From the NCBI GenBank assembly GCA_910587225.1, contig CAJULT010000006.1:30124-55263 (forward strand): a stretch of 25,140 bases of DNA, given 5' to 3'. Positions 1 to 8,500 of this stretch are shown here, one piece after another. Within the stretch, counting starts at the first letter, position 1. Every line of letters starts with the position of its first letter. This DNA comes from an uncultured Christensenellaceae bacterium. Lineage in GTDB: Bacteria > Bacillota > Clostridia > Christensenellales > UBA1242. The translations under genes were made by a program, and so were the position numbers. The notes under the pieces were generated by a model that was given only the letters and a program-made list of their open reading frames with translations, did not search any database and was not told the origin of the DNA.

Positions 1-57
1 ACTGGCGGAGTTACTGGCGGAGTTACTGGCGGAGTTACTGGCGGAGTTACTGGCGTG
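1..57. repeat. 12-bp tandem repeat, cut by window edge
   Basis: The unit ACTGGCGGAGTT occurs four times without change, followed by a partial fifth copy (ACTGGCG). The array starts at the first base, so its true copy number is unknown. Twelve bases keep any reading frame: forward frame 1 reads Thr-Gly-Gly-Val repeats, and the reverse strand reads Val-Thr-Pro-Pro repeats. The array has no unique spacers, so it is not CRISPR. Confidence 0.9.
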
Positions 58-84
58 TATGTAGTGGAGTATTGTAAGTTGTAG
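1..84 (+). CDS. possible C-terminal tail of a TGGV-repeat protein (partial)
   Basis: Forward frame 1 is open from the window edge through (TGGV)4, then TGVYVVEYCKL and a TAG stop at 82-84. It would be the end of a gene whose body lies left of the window. Frames 2 and 3 are also open across the repeat, because a 12-bp repeat without stops is open in several frames. Coding is therefore only a possibility. No start codon was found for a reverse-strand gene reading the VTPP frame. The function is not recognisable. Confidence 0.25.
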   Translation, partial: TGGVTGGVTGGVTGGVTGVYVVEYCKL

Positions 85-307
85 TACTGTGAAGATGATT
101 AAGGCTTCACTGTTGGACTAATAAAAATAAGTAGATTAAAGTGACTGGATCAATATAAAAGTAGCAAATTAATAGCATGATGTAATAAAGGGTATAATCA
201 CACGCGAATTAACAATTTACTATCAATATATGTTAGCGCAGTCCAAAATTACTATATATAGTTATTAAATGATAACATATTTTATTTTTAAATTCTTCTA
301 AAATTAT

Positions 308-336
308 TTGCTGTTTTTAGACAGTAGTGTTATAAT
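308..336 (+). promoter_or_regulatory. rubrerythrin promoter
   Basis: TTGCTG (308-313), a 17-bp spacer and a consensus TATAAT (331-336) lie 19 bases before the rubrerythrin start codon. The ribosome binding site GGAGG is at 345-349. The rest of the 85-355 stretch is AT-rich. It holds only a weak 6-bp hairpin (GTGAAG 89-94 with CTTCAC 105-110) without a T tract, and I see no gene in it. Confidence 0.75.
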
Positions 337-355
337 TTAAACATGGAGGTATACT

Positions 356-895
356 ATGGAATTTAAAGGTTCTAAAACAGAAAAAAATTTACAGGATGCA
401 TTTGCTGGAGAAAGCCAAGCAAGAAATAAATACACATATTATGCATCTCAAGCTAAGAAGGAAGGCTATGAGCAGATAGCAGCCATCTTTACAGAAACAG
501 CTGATAATGAAAAAGAACATGCTAAACTTTGGTTTAAGGCGTTGCATGGCGGACAAGTTCCTACCACAGTTGAAAACTTGATTGATGCAGCTGCCGGGGA
601 AAATTTCGAATGGACTCAAATGTATGAGAGAATGGCTAAGGAAGCTAGAGAAGAAGGCTTTACCGCAATTGCTGCTCAGTTTGAAGGCGTTGCTGCTATC
701 GAGAAGAGACATCAAGAGAGATATGATGAACTTCTCAAACTTGTTAAAAAAGGCAAAGTGTTTAAAAAGACAGACAAGAAAGTTTGGATTTGCAGAAACT
801 GTGGACATATCCACGTTGGAAAGGAAGCGCCTAAAGCTTGTCCAGTATGCGCTCATCCACAAGCTTACTTCGAGTTATTTGTTGAAGAATTTTAG
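356..895 (+). CDS. rbr: rubrerythrin
   Basis: Rubrerythrin is a cytoplasmic non-haem iron protein that reduces hydrogen peroxide in anaerobes, taking electrons from NAD(P)H through rubredoxin-type carriers. The 179-residue length is typical. Residues 1 to about 135 form the ferritin-like four-helix diiron domain, with ligand candidates Glu19, Glu52 and His55 and a second ExxH-type motif near residue 116. Residues 142-179 form the rubredoxin-like Fe(Cys)4 domain, with Cys146, Cys149, Cys162 and Cys165. The start is fixed by GGAGG seven bases upstream. The gene stands alone between its own promoter and a strong terminator. Such genes are often induced by oxidative stress through PerR, but I did not identify a clear Per box. 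Confidence 0.97.
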   Translation: MEFKGSKTEKNLQDAFAGESQARNKYTYYASQAKKEGYEQIAAIFTETADNEKEHAKLWFKALHGGQVPTTVENLIDAAAGENFEWTQMYERMAKEAREEGFTAIAAQFEGVAAIEKRHQERYDELLKLVKKGKVFKKTDKKVWICRNCGHIHVGKEAPKACPVCAHPQAYFELFVEEF

Positions 896-897
896 AC

Positions 898-924
898 AAA
901 AAGAAGGAATAACCTTCTTTTTTT
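898..924 (+). terminator. rho-independent terminator after rubrerythrin
   Basis: The perfect stem AAAGAAGG (900-907) / CCTTCTTT (913-920) has a five-base loop and is followed by more T residues. It lies three bases after the stop codon. Confidence 0.9.
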
Positions 925-974
925 ATGTCGAAAACCAGTTTTGTTGATATTTGTCGAAATATTTGAATAAAATA

Positions 975-1003
975 TTGAAATAACGCAGTTATTGTGTTAT
1001 AGT
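975..1003 (+). promoter_or_regulatory. promoter for the 1022 gene
   Basis: TTGAAA (975-980), a 17-bp spacer and TATAGT (998-1003), followed by GAGAGG and an ATG at 1022. Confidence 0.7.
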
Positions 1004-1021
1004 ATCTTACGAGAGGATTTG

Positions 1022-1288
1022 ATGAAAAATAAATATCTTGAAAAGAGAGAAGATGAATTTTTAATTACGGCCGAATCACATGGGAAAGGCAAATATGTTC
1101 GTCGCCATGCGTCTCCCGGCGAATATAGCTTTTACGCGGTAGTGGTCAAAATGGGACACGCGGGACAGGGATATAGCCTTTTTAAGTTGCTTACTTTTAA
1201 AGCAAGCGATGCGATGGACTTGTTTACTCGAGTTTATAATCAATCAAGAGTGAAGCGAAATGTGCCTAATTTCATTTTGTCCTATTAA
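1022..1288 (+). CDS. hypothetical protein, possibly the 5' part of an interrupted gene
   Basis: This frame codes for 88 residues from ATG 1022, with GAGAGG as ribosome binding site and a good promoter just upstream. An earlier in-frame start (992) would lie inside the promoter, so 1022 is chosen. The product is basic in its first half, has a hydrophobic stretch (YSFYAVVVKMGH), no signal peptide, and no family I recognise. The TAA at 1286-1288 is followed in the same frame by open sequence that runs straight into the next reading frame. This may be the N-terminal piece of one gene spanning 1022-2377. Confidence 0.6.
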   Translation: MKNKYLEKREDEFLITAESHGKGKYVRRHASPGEYSFYAVVVKMGHAGQGYSLFKLLTFKASDAMDLFTRVYNQSRVKRNVPNFILSY

Positions 1289-1324
1289 AAGATTAGTAAA
1301 TTAGAAAGTAAGCTTATTAGATAT

Positions 1325-1864
1325 TTGAACAATGCAGATAATTACCTGAATAGAACTAACTGGGGTGTTGAACATCCAGTTATTAAGCGGGAAAGAGTGG
1401 CAAGTGAAGATTTGATTAAGGTGCAACTTCCGCAAATTAACAAAAGTTATAAACGCCATGACCATAAAGAATACGAACACCATTTTTCAGTTATTGATGA
1501 TTACAGGGCGAGTGATGTTTTGCAAAGGGCTTATGGACCTAGGCTTCAATCGGTGGGAGATGAGAAAAATCCGCGATTGCTTGTAAAATATGCTGATTGC
1601 AGGCTTGACGAAAAAATGCTTTATGAATACCTAAAAGTTGCTACGGTTTCTTTGATTAGGCGAAACGACGTACCTGAAAAGTTAAAGTATATGGTGCTTA
1701 CAAAATATTATCAGCTTTTGCCCAAATATAAAAGCCATGTGCTTAATGACTCGCGACCTTTAAAGGTGTTTGTTGAAAAAGTTATGCCGAAAGAGAAGAG
1801 AGATTTTGTCAAGGTTGACTTTGGTGCGGACATTGGAGAAGATGGGCAGTTTTATCAAAGATAG
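1325..1864 (+). CDS. hypothetical protein, possibly the middle part of an interrupted gene
   Basis: About 179 residues from a TTG at 1325, charged and rich in Lys, Arg, Tyr and Asp, with no membrane segment or motif I recognise. There is no convincing ribosome binding site before it. It shares the frame of both neighbours, and the 12 codons between the previous stop and this start are also open. This suggests that an in-frame stop at 1286 split a longer gene, though an independent small gene with a weak start cannot be excluded. It ends at TAG 1862-1864. Confidence 0.5.
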   Translation: MNNADNYLNRTNWGVEHPVIKRERVASEDLIKVQLPQINKSYKRHDHKEYEHHFSVIDDYRASDVLQRAYGPRLQSVGDEKNPRLLVKYADCRLDEKMLYEYLKVATVSLIRRNDVPEKLKYMVLTKYYQLLPKYKSHVLNDSRPLKVFVEKVMPKEKRDFVKVDFGADIGEDGQFYQR

Positions 1865-1885
1865 GCGAAGAGAATTATCAATAAA

Positions 1886-2377
1886 ATGCAATATGCGCTA
1901 TGCTACTATAACGCAGGCTGCAAAAAGATAAGCATGCTTATTCCTGATGAAGATGAATCATTATTTATGAAGAGAGTTGACGAAGTGGAAATTAAAGCAA
2001 AAGTGGAGCGAAAACTAGAAATTTGGAACTATAAGTACAATGAAGAGTTTTTGCAAAAAGTGGCGTCTGAAATATGTAATGTATTACAGGGTGGCGAGAT
2101 AAATAGGTCAGACGATGGAATTTTTAATGGTATAATTCAAAATATCGTTCAAAACTATGGAGACTTTGAGTTTAACGGATCAAAAACCAAAATCAAGCTC
2201 TGCGATTGGGTTTTTGATTATGAAGGAGATTTCATATCAGAAAGTTTTTATAGACAAAAGAAGAAACCCGACGAACTAAGCGAAGCGGATTTAATTGATT
2301 TTAATAAAAGAAGAAACAAACAAATTTTGGAAAAATTTAATCGAGTAAAAGACACATATTCCGATGAGGATGAGTAA
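1886..2377 (+). CDS. hypothetical protein, possibly the 3' part of an interrupted gene
   Basis: About 163 residues from ATG 1886, acidic at both ends (DEDES near residue 20, terminal DTYSDEDE), without signal peptide or membrane segments and not assignable to a family. No Shine-Dalgarno sequence precedes the ATG. The frame is the same as that of the two frames before it, and the seven codons after the TAG at 1862 are open. Together they read as one protein of about 450 residues broken by two stops. It converges on trxB and ends in the shared terminator. Confidence 0.55.
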   Translation: MQYALCYYNAGCKKISMLIPDEDESLFMKRVDEVEIKAKVERKLEIWNYKYNEEFLQKVASEICNVLQGGEINRSDDGIFNGIIQNIVQNYGDFEFNGSKTKIKLCDWVFDYEGDFISESFYRQKKKPDELSEADLIDFNKRRNKQILEKFNRVKDTYSDEDE

Positions 2378-2378
2378 T

Positions 2379-2406
2379 AAAAAAAGACCTTGAAGGTCTT
2401 TTTTTT
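2379..2406. terminator. bidirectional terminator between convergent genes
   Basis: A-tract, AAGACCT / AGGTCTT hairpin and T-tract are nearly symmetric. The structure can therefore end transcription of the 1022-2377 genes on the plus strand and of trxB on the minus strand. Confidence 0.9.
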
Positions 2407-3319
2407 AACTTTCTGCAATAAAAGTTGTTGCGGCGATTGCTCCGTCTGCGCAGGCGGTTACTATTTGCCTAAGCGGCGTGTTGCGTACATCGCCAGCTGC
2501 GTAAACATGACTCAGGTTTGTATGCATTTTTTCGTCAGTTTTTATAAAGCCACCTGCGTCAAAAGTTATTTGGTTTGCGTAAAGTTCGGTATCTGGTTTT
2601 CTTCCGATTGCAACAAATATTCCGTCAACATTAAGGTCTGTTGTTTTGCCAGTTACCTTATTTAATAGGGAAGCTTTCTCAAGCGTATCTTTGCCTGAAA
2701 GGGCGGTAACAACTGTGTTTGGAATAATTTCAATTTTTGCATTTTCGCCTACTGACATTGCCTTTATTTTTTCAAGGTTTGCGGCGTGACCAGTGAATTG
2801 GTCGCGGCGGTGAACAAGATAAACTTTTTTTGCAAGTCCGCTTAAATACAGGCAGTCTTCAAAACTTGTATTTCCGCCGCCTACAACAGCTACAATTTTA
2901 TCTTTAAAAAAGTTCCCGTCGCAGGTTGCGCAGTAACTAAGTCCACGACCTAGCCAACTTTTTTCGTTCTCGACTTCAAGAGGGCGCGCATAGCCGCCAG
3001 CCGCGATAATAACACCCTTTGCTTCGTAATGGTTTTTATAAGTATCTACTATTTTAATCTCGCCAGTTAGGTCTACCGACTTGACTTCTTCGTTTGCAAT
3101 GGTTGCGCCAAGTTTTTTTACTTGTGCTTTCATATTGGCGCTAAGAGTAATTCCGTCAATTTCTTCAAAGCCGGGATAATTTTTAAGTTTGAAAATAGTG
3201 CTAAGCTGCCCACCAACAAAGGTCTTTTCAAGTACAAGCACGCTTTTATTAGCCATGCGAGCGTAAATTGCGGCGCTAAGTCCGGCAGGTCCGCCGCCGA
3301 TGATTATAAGATCGTACAT
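2405..3319 (-). CDS. trxB: thioredoxin reductase (NADPH)
   Basis: This flavoprotein passes electrons from NADPH to thioredoxin in the cytoplasm. The 304-residue length is typical of the low-molecular-weight bacterial type. It shows the FAD-binding GGGPAG (residues 8-13), the redox-active pair Cys130 and Cys133 in CATCDG, the NADPH-binding GGGNTSFEDC segment near residue 150, and the second FAD motif AAGDVRN near the C-terminus. ATG 3317-3319 has AAGGAG upstream. It is divergent from gpmI and shares a 102-bp intergenic region. With rubrerythrin nearby it fits an oxygen-sensitive organism that maintains thiol redox balance. Confidence 0.95.
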   Translation of the reverse strand: MYDLIIIGGGPAGLSAAIYARMANKSVLVLEKTFVGGQLSTIFKLKNYPGFEEIDGITLSANMKAQVKKLGATIANEEVKSVDLTGEIKIVDTYKNHYEAKGVIIAAGGYARPLEVENEKSWLGRGLSYCATCDGNFFKDKIVAVVGGGNTSFEDCLYLSGLAKKVYLVHRRDQFTGHAANLEKIKAMSVGENAKIEIIPNTVVTALSGKDTLEKASLLNKVTGKTTDLNVDGIFVAIGRKPDTELYANQITFDAGGFIKTDEKMHTNLSHVYAAGDVRNTPLRQIVTACADGAIAATTFIAES

Positions 3320-3336
3320 AATATCTCCTTTTTATC

Positions 3337-3366
3337 ATTTTACTAACTTTTACGTATTTTAGTCAA
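3337..3366 (-). promoter_or_regulatory. trxB promoter
   Basis: Read on the minus strand: TTGACT (3366-3361), an 18-bp spacer and TAAAAT (3342-3337), 18 bases before the trxB start. On the plus strand a weaker TAAAAT at 3396-3401 may serve gpmI, but its -35 box is poor. Confidence 0.65.
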
Positions 3367-3421
3367 ATATATTTTTAATTTTGGTTTGTTTTTGCTAAAA
3401 TAAGGTCAATAGGAGGCAGAG

Positions 3422-4924
3422 ATGGTCACGTTAGTTATTCTTGACGGCTTTGGGATTAGCAAGAAAAAATTTGGTAATGCAATTTATGCAGCTGGTACTC
3501 CATACTTAGATAAGCTAAAAAAACTTTACCCTCATACCAAATTAAAAGCAAGCGGCGAGGCAGTAGGGCTTCCCCAAGGACAGATGGGAAATAGTGAAGT
3601 TGGACATCTCACGCTCGGTAGCGGCAGAACTATTTGGCAGGACTTATTAAAAATCAACAAAGATATAGAAAGTGGTTTATTTTATGAAAACACTGCCTTG
3701 TTAAAAGCTATTGAGCATGCTCGAAAGAACGGCTCGGCACTTCACATAATGGGGCTATTATCTGATGGCGGGGTACACTCGCACATAAGTCACCTTTATG
3801 CAATTTTAAAAGCTGCCAAAGAGGGTGGGCTTGATAGGATTTATATCCATGCTTTTATGGACGGACGAGATACGGGAGTTTGTGACGGTGTTAAATATAT
3901 CAGCGAGCTTGAAAAGTATATTGCAGTTCAAAATATATCTGCTAAGGTAGCGTCAGTTTGTGGACGTATCTATGCCATGGATAGGGAAAAGCGATATGAC
4001 CGACTGCAAAAATCTTATGAAATGTTGACTGAGGGGAAGGCGACAGGAAAGGATGCGATAACAGTCTTAAAAGAAAGTTATGCTTCGGTTGTCGGCGACG
4101 AGTTTGTTTTGCCGCAGCTACTTGTAAGCGAGGGTAAAATCCAAGATGGTGATAGTGTGATTTTCTACAATTACCGCTCTGACCGCGCCAGAGAACTTAC
4201 CGATGCTTTTACTAACAAAGACTTTAAAGAATTTAAAACTAAGAAATTTAAAAAGCTTTTGTTTTCACCTATGCAACAGTACTCGGCAGAATTTAGAGAG
4301 CTAAATACTTTTTACCCACCAATCAAGATTGAGGACAACTTGGCGGCGGTAATTTCTAGTGCCGGTCTGAAACAGTATCATATTGCTGAAACCACAAAGT
4401 ATGCGCATGTAACTTTCTTCTTTAATGGTGGAATTGAAAAAGCTAACAAGGGTGAAGAGCGGAAACTGATTGAAAGTATAGATACTCAGGACTTTGCTTA
4501 TTACCCAAAAATGCGGGCATTTGAAATTACCGAAAATGCGCTTGACGCTATTGCCTCTTGTAAATATGACTTTGTTTTAGTTAACTATTCCAACCCCGAC
4601 ATGATAGGGCATACTGGCAACTTTGAGGCAACCAAAGAGGCGATAACCTGCGTAGAAAAGCAGGCCTATGCACTTGCTCTTGCGACTATTATGGCAGGCG
4701 GGGATTGCATTATCACCGCTGACCACGGAAATGCGGAAGAGATGATTGATGACAAGGGTAATAAAATTACTTCGCATACCACAAACCCAGTCCCATTTAT
4801 TCTAGCGAGTGAAAAGCATAAAAAAGCGAAACTAAAAGCTGGAACGCTTGCAAATGTTGCGCCAACGGTATTAAAGCTAATGGGGATAGAGATACCAAAA
4901 ACAATGGAAAAGCCACTATATTAA
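3422..4924 (+). CDS. gpmI: 2,3-bisphosphoglycerate-independent phosphoglycerate mutase
   Basis: This glycolytic enzyme interconverts 3- and 2-phosphoglycerate using a Mn-dependent alkaline-phosphatase-like fold. At 500 residues it is full length. Metal and catalytic motifs are present in order: LDGFG (Asp8), the phospho-serine Ser58 in GNSEVGH, DGRDT, CGRIYAMDR, NYRSDRARE, NPDMIGHTG, TADHGNAEEM and SHTTNPVPF. AGGAGG lies six bases before ATG 3422. The next gene starts 13 bases after the stop, so the two are probably co-transcribed. Confidence 0.97.
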   Translation: MVTLVILDGFGISKKKFGNAIYAAGTPYLDKLKKLYPHTKLKASGEAVGLPQGQMGNSEVGHLTLGSGRTIWQDLLKINKDIESGLFYENTALLKAIEHARKNGSALHIMGLLSDGGVHSHISHLYAILKAAKEGGLDRIYIHAFMDGRDTGVCDGVKYISELEKYIAVQNISAKVASVCGRIYAMDREKRYDRLQKSYEMLTEGKATGKDAITVLKESYASVVGDEFVLPQLLVSEGKIQDGDSVIFYNYRSDRARELTDAFTNKDFKEFKTKKFKKLLFSPMQQYSAEFRELNTFYPPIKIEDNLAAVISSAGLKQYHIAETTKYAHVTFFFNGGIEKANKGEERKLIESIDTQDFAYYPKMRAFEITENALDAIASCKYDFVLVNYSNPDMIGHTGNFEATKEAITCVEKQAYALALATIMAGGDCIITADHGNAEEMIDDKGNKITSHTTNPVPFILASEKHKKAKLKAGTLANVAPTVLKLMGIEIPKTMEKPLY

Positions 4925-4937
4925 GCAAAGGAGAAAT

Positions 4938-5474
4938 ATGAATTACATAACTTTTTACTCATCACCAATAGGAAAGCTTGTTTTGACATGTGATGACGCG
5001 GGGCTTACTGGCATTTGGTTTGACGGAGAGAAGATTGTAAAGAAAAATTATATTGAAAAAGACACGACTATTTTTGTTCAAACAAGAAAGTGGCTGGATG
5101 AGTATTTTAAAGGAAACAAGCCAAGCTTTACGCCGCCTATACACCTAATAGGCTCAACTTTTCAAATGCAGGTGTGGGAGATTTTAAAAACAATTCCTTA
5201 CGGCAAGACTATAACTTATGGCGAAATAGCAAACAAAATTGCAAAGAAAAGAGGACTTGCAAAAATGTCTGCTCAGGCGGTAGGCGGAGCTGTCGGGAGG
5301 AACCCAATTTCAATAATAATTCCTTGTCATAGAGTAGTGGGGATAAGCGGAAATCTTACTGGATATGCAGGTGGGCTTGATAAAAAAGTTGAACTATTGA
5401 AAGTTGAAGGTTTTGATATGGCTAAGTTTACACTTCCGAAAAAAATGGCGTCAAAGGCTAGCTTAAAAGAGTAA
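4938..5474 (+). CDS. ogt: methylated-DNA--[protein]-cysteine S-methyltransferase
   Basis: This DNA repair protein transfers the alkyl group from O6-alkylguanine to its own cysteine, a suicide reaction. The 178-residue product has the C-terminal DNA-binding domain with TIPYGKTITYGEIA and the active-site PCHRV, in which Cys130 is the acceptor. The N-terminal ribonuclease-like domain is present but shorter than in Ada. AAAGGAG precedes ATG 4938. It follows gpmI by 13 bases in an apparent two-gene operon, a pairing with no obvious metabolic logic. Confidence 0.93.
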   Translation: MNYITFYSSPIGKLVLTCDDAGLTGIWFDGEKIVKKNYIEKDTTIFVQTRKWLDEYFKGNKPSFTPPIHLIGSTFQMQVWEILKTIPYGKTITYGEIANKIAKKRGLAKMSAQAVGGAVGRNPISIIIPCHRVVGISGNLTGYAGGLDKKVELLKVEGFDMAKFTLPKKMASKASLKE

Positions 5475-5482
5475 AGCAAATT

Positions 5483-5518
5483 TTGTCAGCACAAGCGTTT
5501 TGTTGACAATTTTTTTTA
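5483..5518 (+). terminator. terminator of the gpmI-ogt operon
   Basis: TTGTCA (5483-5488) plus ACAA pairs with TTGT plus TGACAA (5500-5509), with a two-base bulge, followed by eight T residues. Its right arm overlaps the -35 box of the next promoter. Confidence 0.65.
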
Positions 5519-5531
5519 TTTAGTTTACAAT
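5503..5531 (+). promoter_or_regulatory. promoter of the surface-protein operon
   Basis: A perfect -35 TTGACA (5503-5508), a 17-bp spacer and TACAAT (5526-5531), about 40 bases before the start codon at 5572. It sits inside the preceding terminator hairpin. Confidence 0.8.
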
Positions 5532-5571
5532 GTTTATGTAAAAATGTACAAACTAAAAATAGGAGATGGGT

Positions 5572-8500
5572 ATGAAAAAGTTTTTAACATTTACCTTTAC
5601 ATTGGCGGCATTATCAGCCGCGTGTTTTTGCATTTCGCCAGTGCAAAATGTGTATGCACAGGAAGATGCTGATATTAAAGAGTTTGCGCAACTTGAAATC
5701 AACGAGCTTGCTGGCTACGCTCAAGACGGCGCAACAGTAGACCCAAAGACAGGGAATATAACGAGTGTTGTTCCTTATGGGCGCTTTGGGTATAATGGTA
5801 ATTATGAAAATGTGGAAATAACCTCTCGTATCAAGTTTAGCACTACTGGCAACACTGTGTTTACTCTGCGGGCGCAAGGAGATTCTCTTTTGCCAATAGA
5901 TGGAGGCTGGGCAAACCGAGGCTATAACATAAGATGGTATGCTACCGGTCAGTATGATTTTCTTGTTGACGGAAATGTAATCAGTAGCGCGGCATGGGGG
6001 ATGCCAGTCCAAAGTACTGAAACTGAATATAACGTAAAATTTAAAACGGTTAATACGTTAGAGGGAAATGTTCATGTGACTTTCTCTATCAATGGCTCGC
6101 CTATTGTTGACTATCTTGACTCGACCACAAAGATAGGCGGCGGCTGGTATGCAGTTTGCAGTGAGGGTAGTCAATTTTCTGCCACAGGAAAAGGCTTTCA
6201 ACAGCCTTTGGTGCTTAATGACATTGCATCGCCAGTTCTTAGCGCAAACTTCCCAGCGACCTTAAATGAAGACGGAACAGTTTCTACCTCTGGCGTAAAT
6301 TCAGGGGCTGGCTTTGTTTTTCAGTCTACTGATACCTATTCTTTCAAAACTTACTTTACTCCTAAAACAACCACGCAGGCTCCAACCGAATCAATTGATT
6401 TCACAATAGGTGCTTATAAGACCAATGACAAAGAAATAAATAGACCAGATGTTGTTGACAGTGCTTGGGGTTGGACTGAACCGGGTTACACGATTCGTTG
6501 GTGCGCAAACGGACAACGTCACATTTTGCGTGGTGGTACTTTACGCGAATATGTTTGGCATCTTCCAACTTTTACAGCGGGACAAACCTATGAAATTGAA
6601 TATGGTGTAAAACAATTCGCAGATGGAAGCAATCAAATCTTTTTGAAAATTGACGGCAATTTATGTGTTAACTACTTTGATAGAGCTGCCGAGGATTATA
6701 CACCTCTAAAACTTAATCCAGCCGGGGGAGCACCAGCGTCACACCTGTATTACGCAATGGTGATTACTCATGGCGTTGATTCAACTTTGGATTTTGGCGA
6801 AAAAAGTGAAGTGACCGAAAAGACTACTATTTCAAATGACCTAGATGGTCTGACAACTTATAATCCCGCATCCGTAATCGATAGAAACGGAAACATCGCA
6901 TCCTTTGGCGCGGGTATTGTTGGCGGTTATAACGCAAACTTTAAAGATGGCGCAGTCAAATTTAAAACAAAATTTACTTCTATTGGTACATACATGGTTT
7001 ATACCCTACGTAGCCAAGGTGGACTTGATACTCCGTGGGGGGGGGATTGGACTAACCGAGGTTACACAGTCTACCTCTATCCAAATGGACAAATAGTATT
7101 TGCTAAAAACGGAGCAACCCTTTTTGAGGGCTGGGCAACCGGAGGATTCTCGCTTGCGACAGGCACTGAATATACAATGGAGTTTGGGACTATCAACCGC
7201 ACTGCGGATGTAGTACAAGTTTACTTTAAGGTCAACGGCGTAGTAATCCTTAACTATGTCGACAGCGTAAATGCTTTGAATAATGCTGGCTGGTTTTCAA
7301 TTTACAATGACGGCTTTGCGGGAACTATGGCGCCTTGCGGAGTGGAAATCCCAATTCTTACCACCACCGCTGAAGCAATTAAAGTTGGCGAAAGCGTCAC
7401 CCTCACAAGCGTGGCAGGAGCGGAGTATTTCATTGATGAAGATAAGTCAACTGCAACCGCTAGTCTTTCGGGCAATGTGATAACTGCAAAATCAGCAGGA
7501 AAGATTGTTGTGTACGCAAAGGCTAACAACCTTTATAGTAGCGACTTAGAAATTGAAGTAACAGAAGAGCTTAAAGCTGTAATAACCTCTGTTCCATCCA
7601 CTTTGATAGTAATTGGCGGGGAAAAGGTAAAGGTTGACGGCGGACTTAATAAGCCAGAAGTTGAAGTTACAAGTAAAGAATTTTCTATTGAAAACCTAAC
7701 CGGCAGAGCGGTAATCTCTGCAAACGGAGAAATAACTGGGCTAGCGGCAGGCACGGTTAAAGTTTTTGTAACCATAAATGGAATTAAAAGCGAAGGCGTA
7801 GTGCTTACCATAATACCAAAGGTGGAGGTTGGCAATACAACTGCTATGGCTGTTGGCGAAACAAGAATGCTTTCCTATTCAGCTAATGGTGACCTGCCAA
7901 GTGAGAACATAATAACAAAATATGAAATTATTGAAGGCGGGGAGCTTGTTACCCTAAATACCGAAACTGGCGAAATTACTGCTAATAAAATTGGTATTGT
8001 TCGATTACGTGTTACCCTTACAGGTGAAAGTTTTCAAGCGGTAAGCGTGGTTGCATCAATTGCAATAGAAAAGCCAGTGGTAGTTTTAAAAGATGTCAAT
8101 GATATGTATGTTGGACAGACTACAACTTTCAATGCGACAATAAATGAAGGAGTTGAGGTTCAATCTTCTTCACTTAAAGTCGTGAAAGGTGGAGAGTGCG
8201 TTACCATTGACGGAATGAACGTTACTGCTATAAAAGAGGGAAGTGTTGAAATCAGGGCCGTTATCAACGGCATTGAAAGTGCATCTCACTTTTTCATAGT
8301 TGACCAATTAGTGCCTACTTTTAATCCACCTAAATATCTTACAATCAATGACGAAATCGAACTTAACGTGATGTTCAATTATGAAAGCTATCAGCCAAGC
8401 AAGATTGAATACTCTTTAAAAGGGGATGCAGACCAGTTTGCTGAGCTTTCTACTTCCACTTTAAAAACGCTTGATAAAGCTGGAAAAATTACAGTAGTTG

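Noticed and set aside
1..57. CRISPR array
   Set aside because: The repeats are 12 bp and directly adjacent, with no unique spacers.
389..862. Minus-strand 157-residue open frame opposite rubrerythrin
   Set aside because: It is a shadow of a confidently identified gene, without its own ribosome binding site or recognisable domain.
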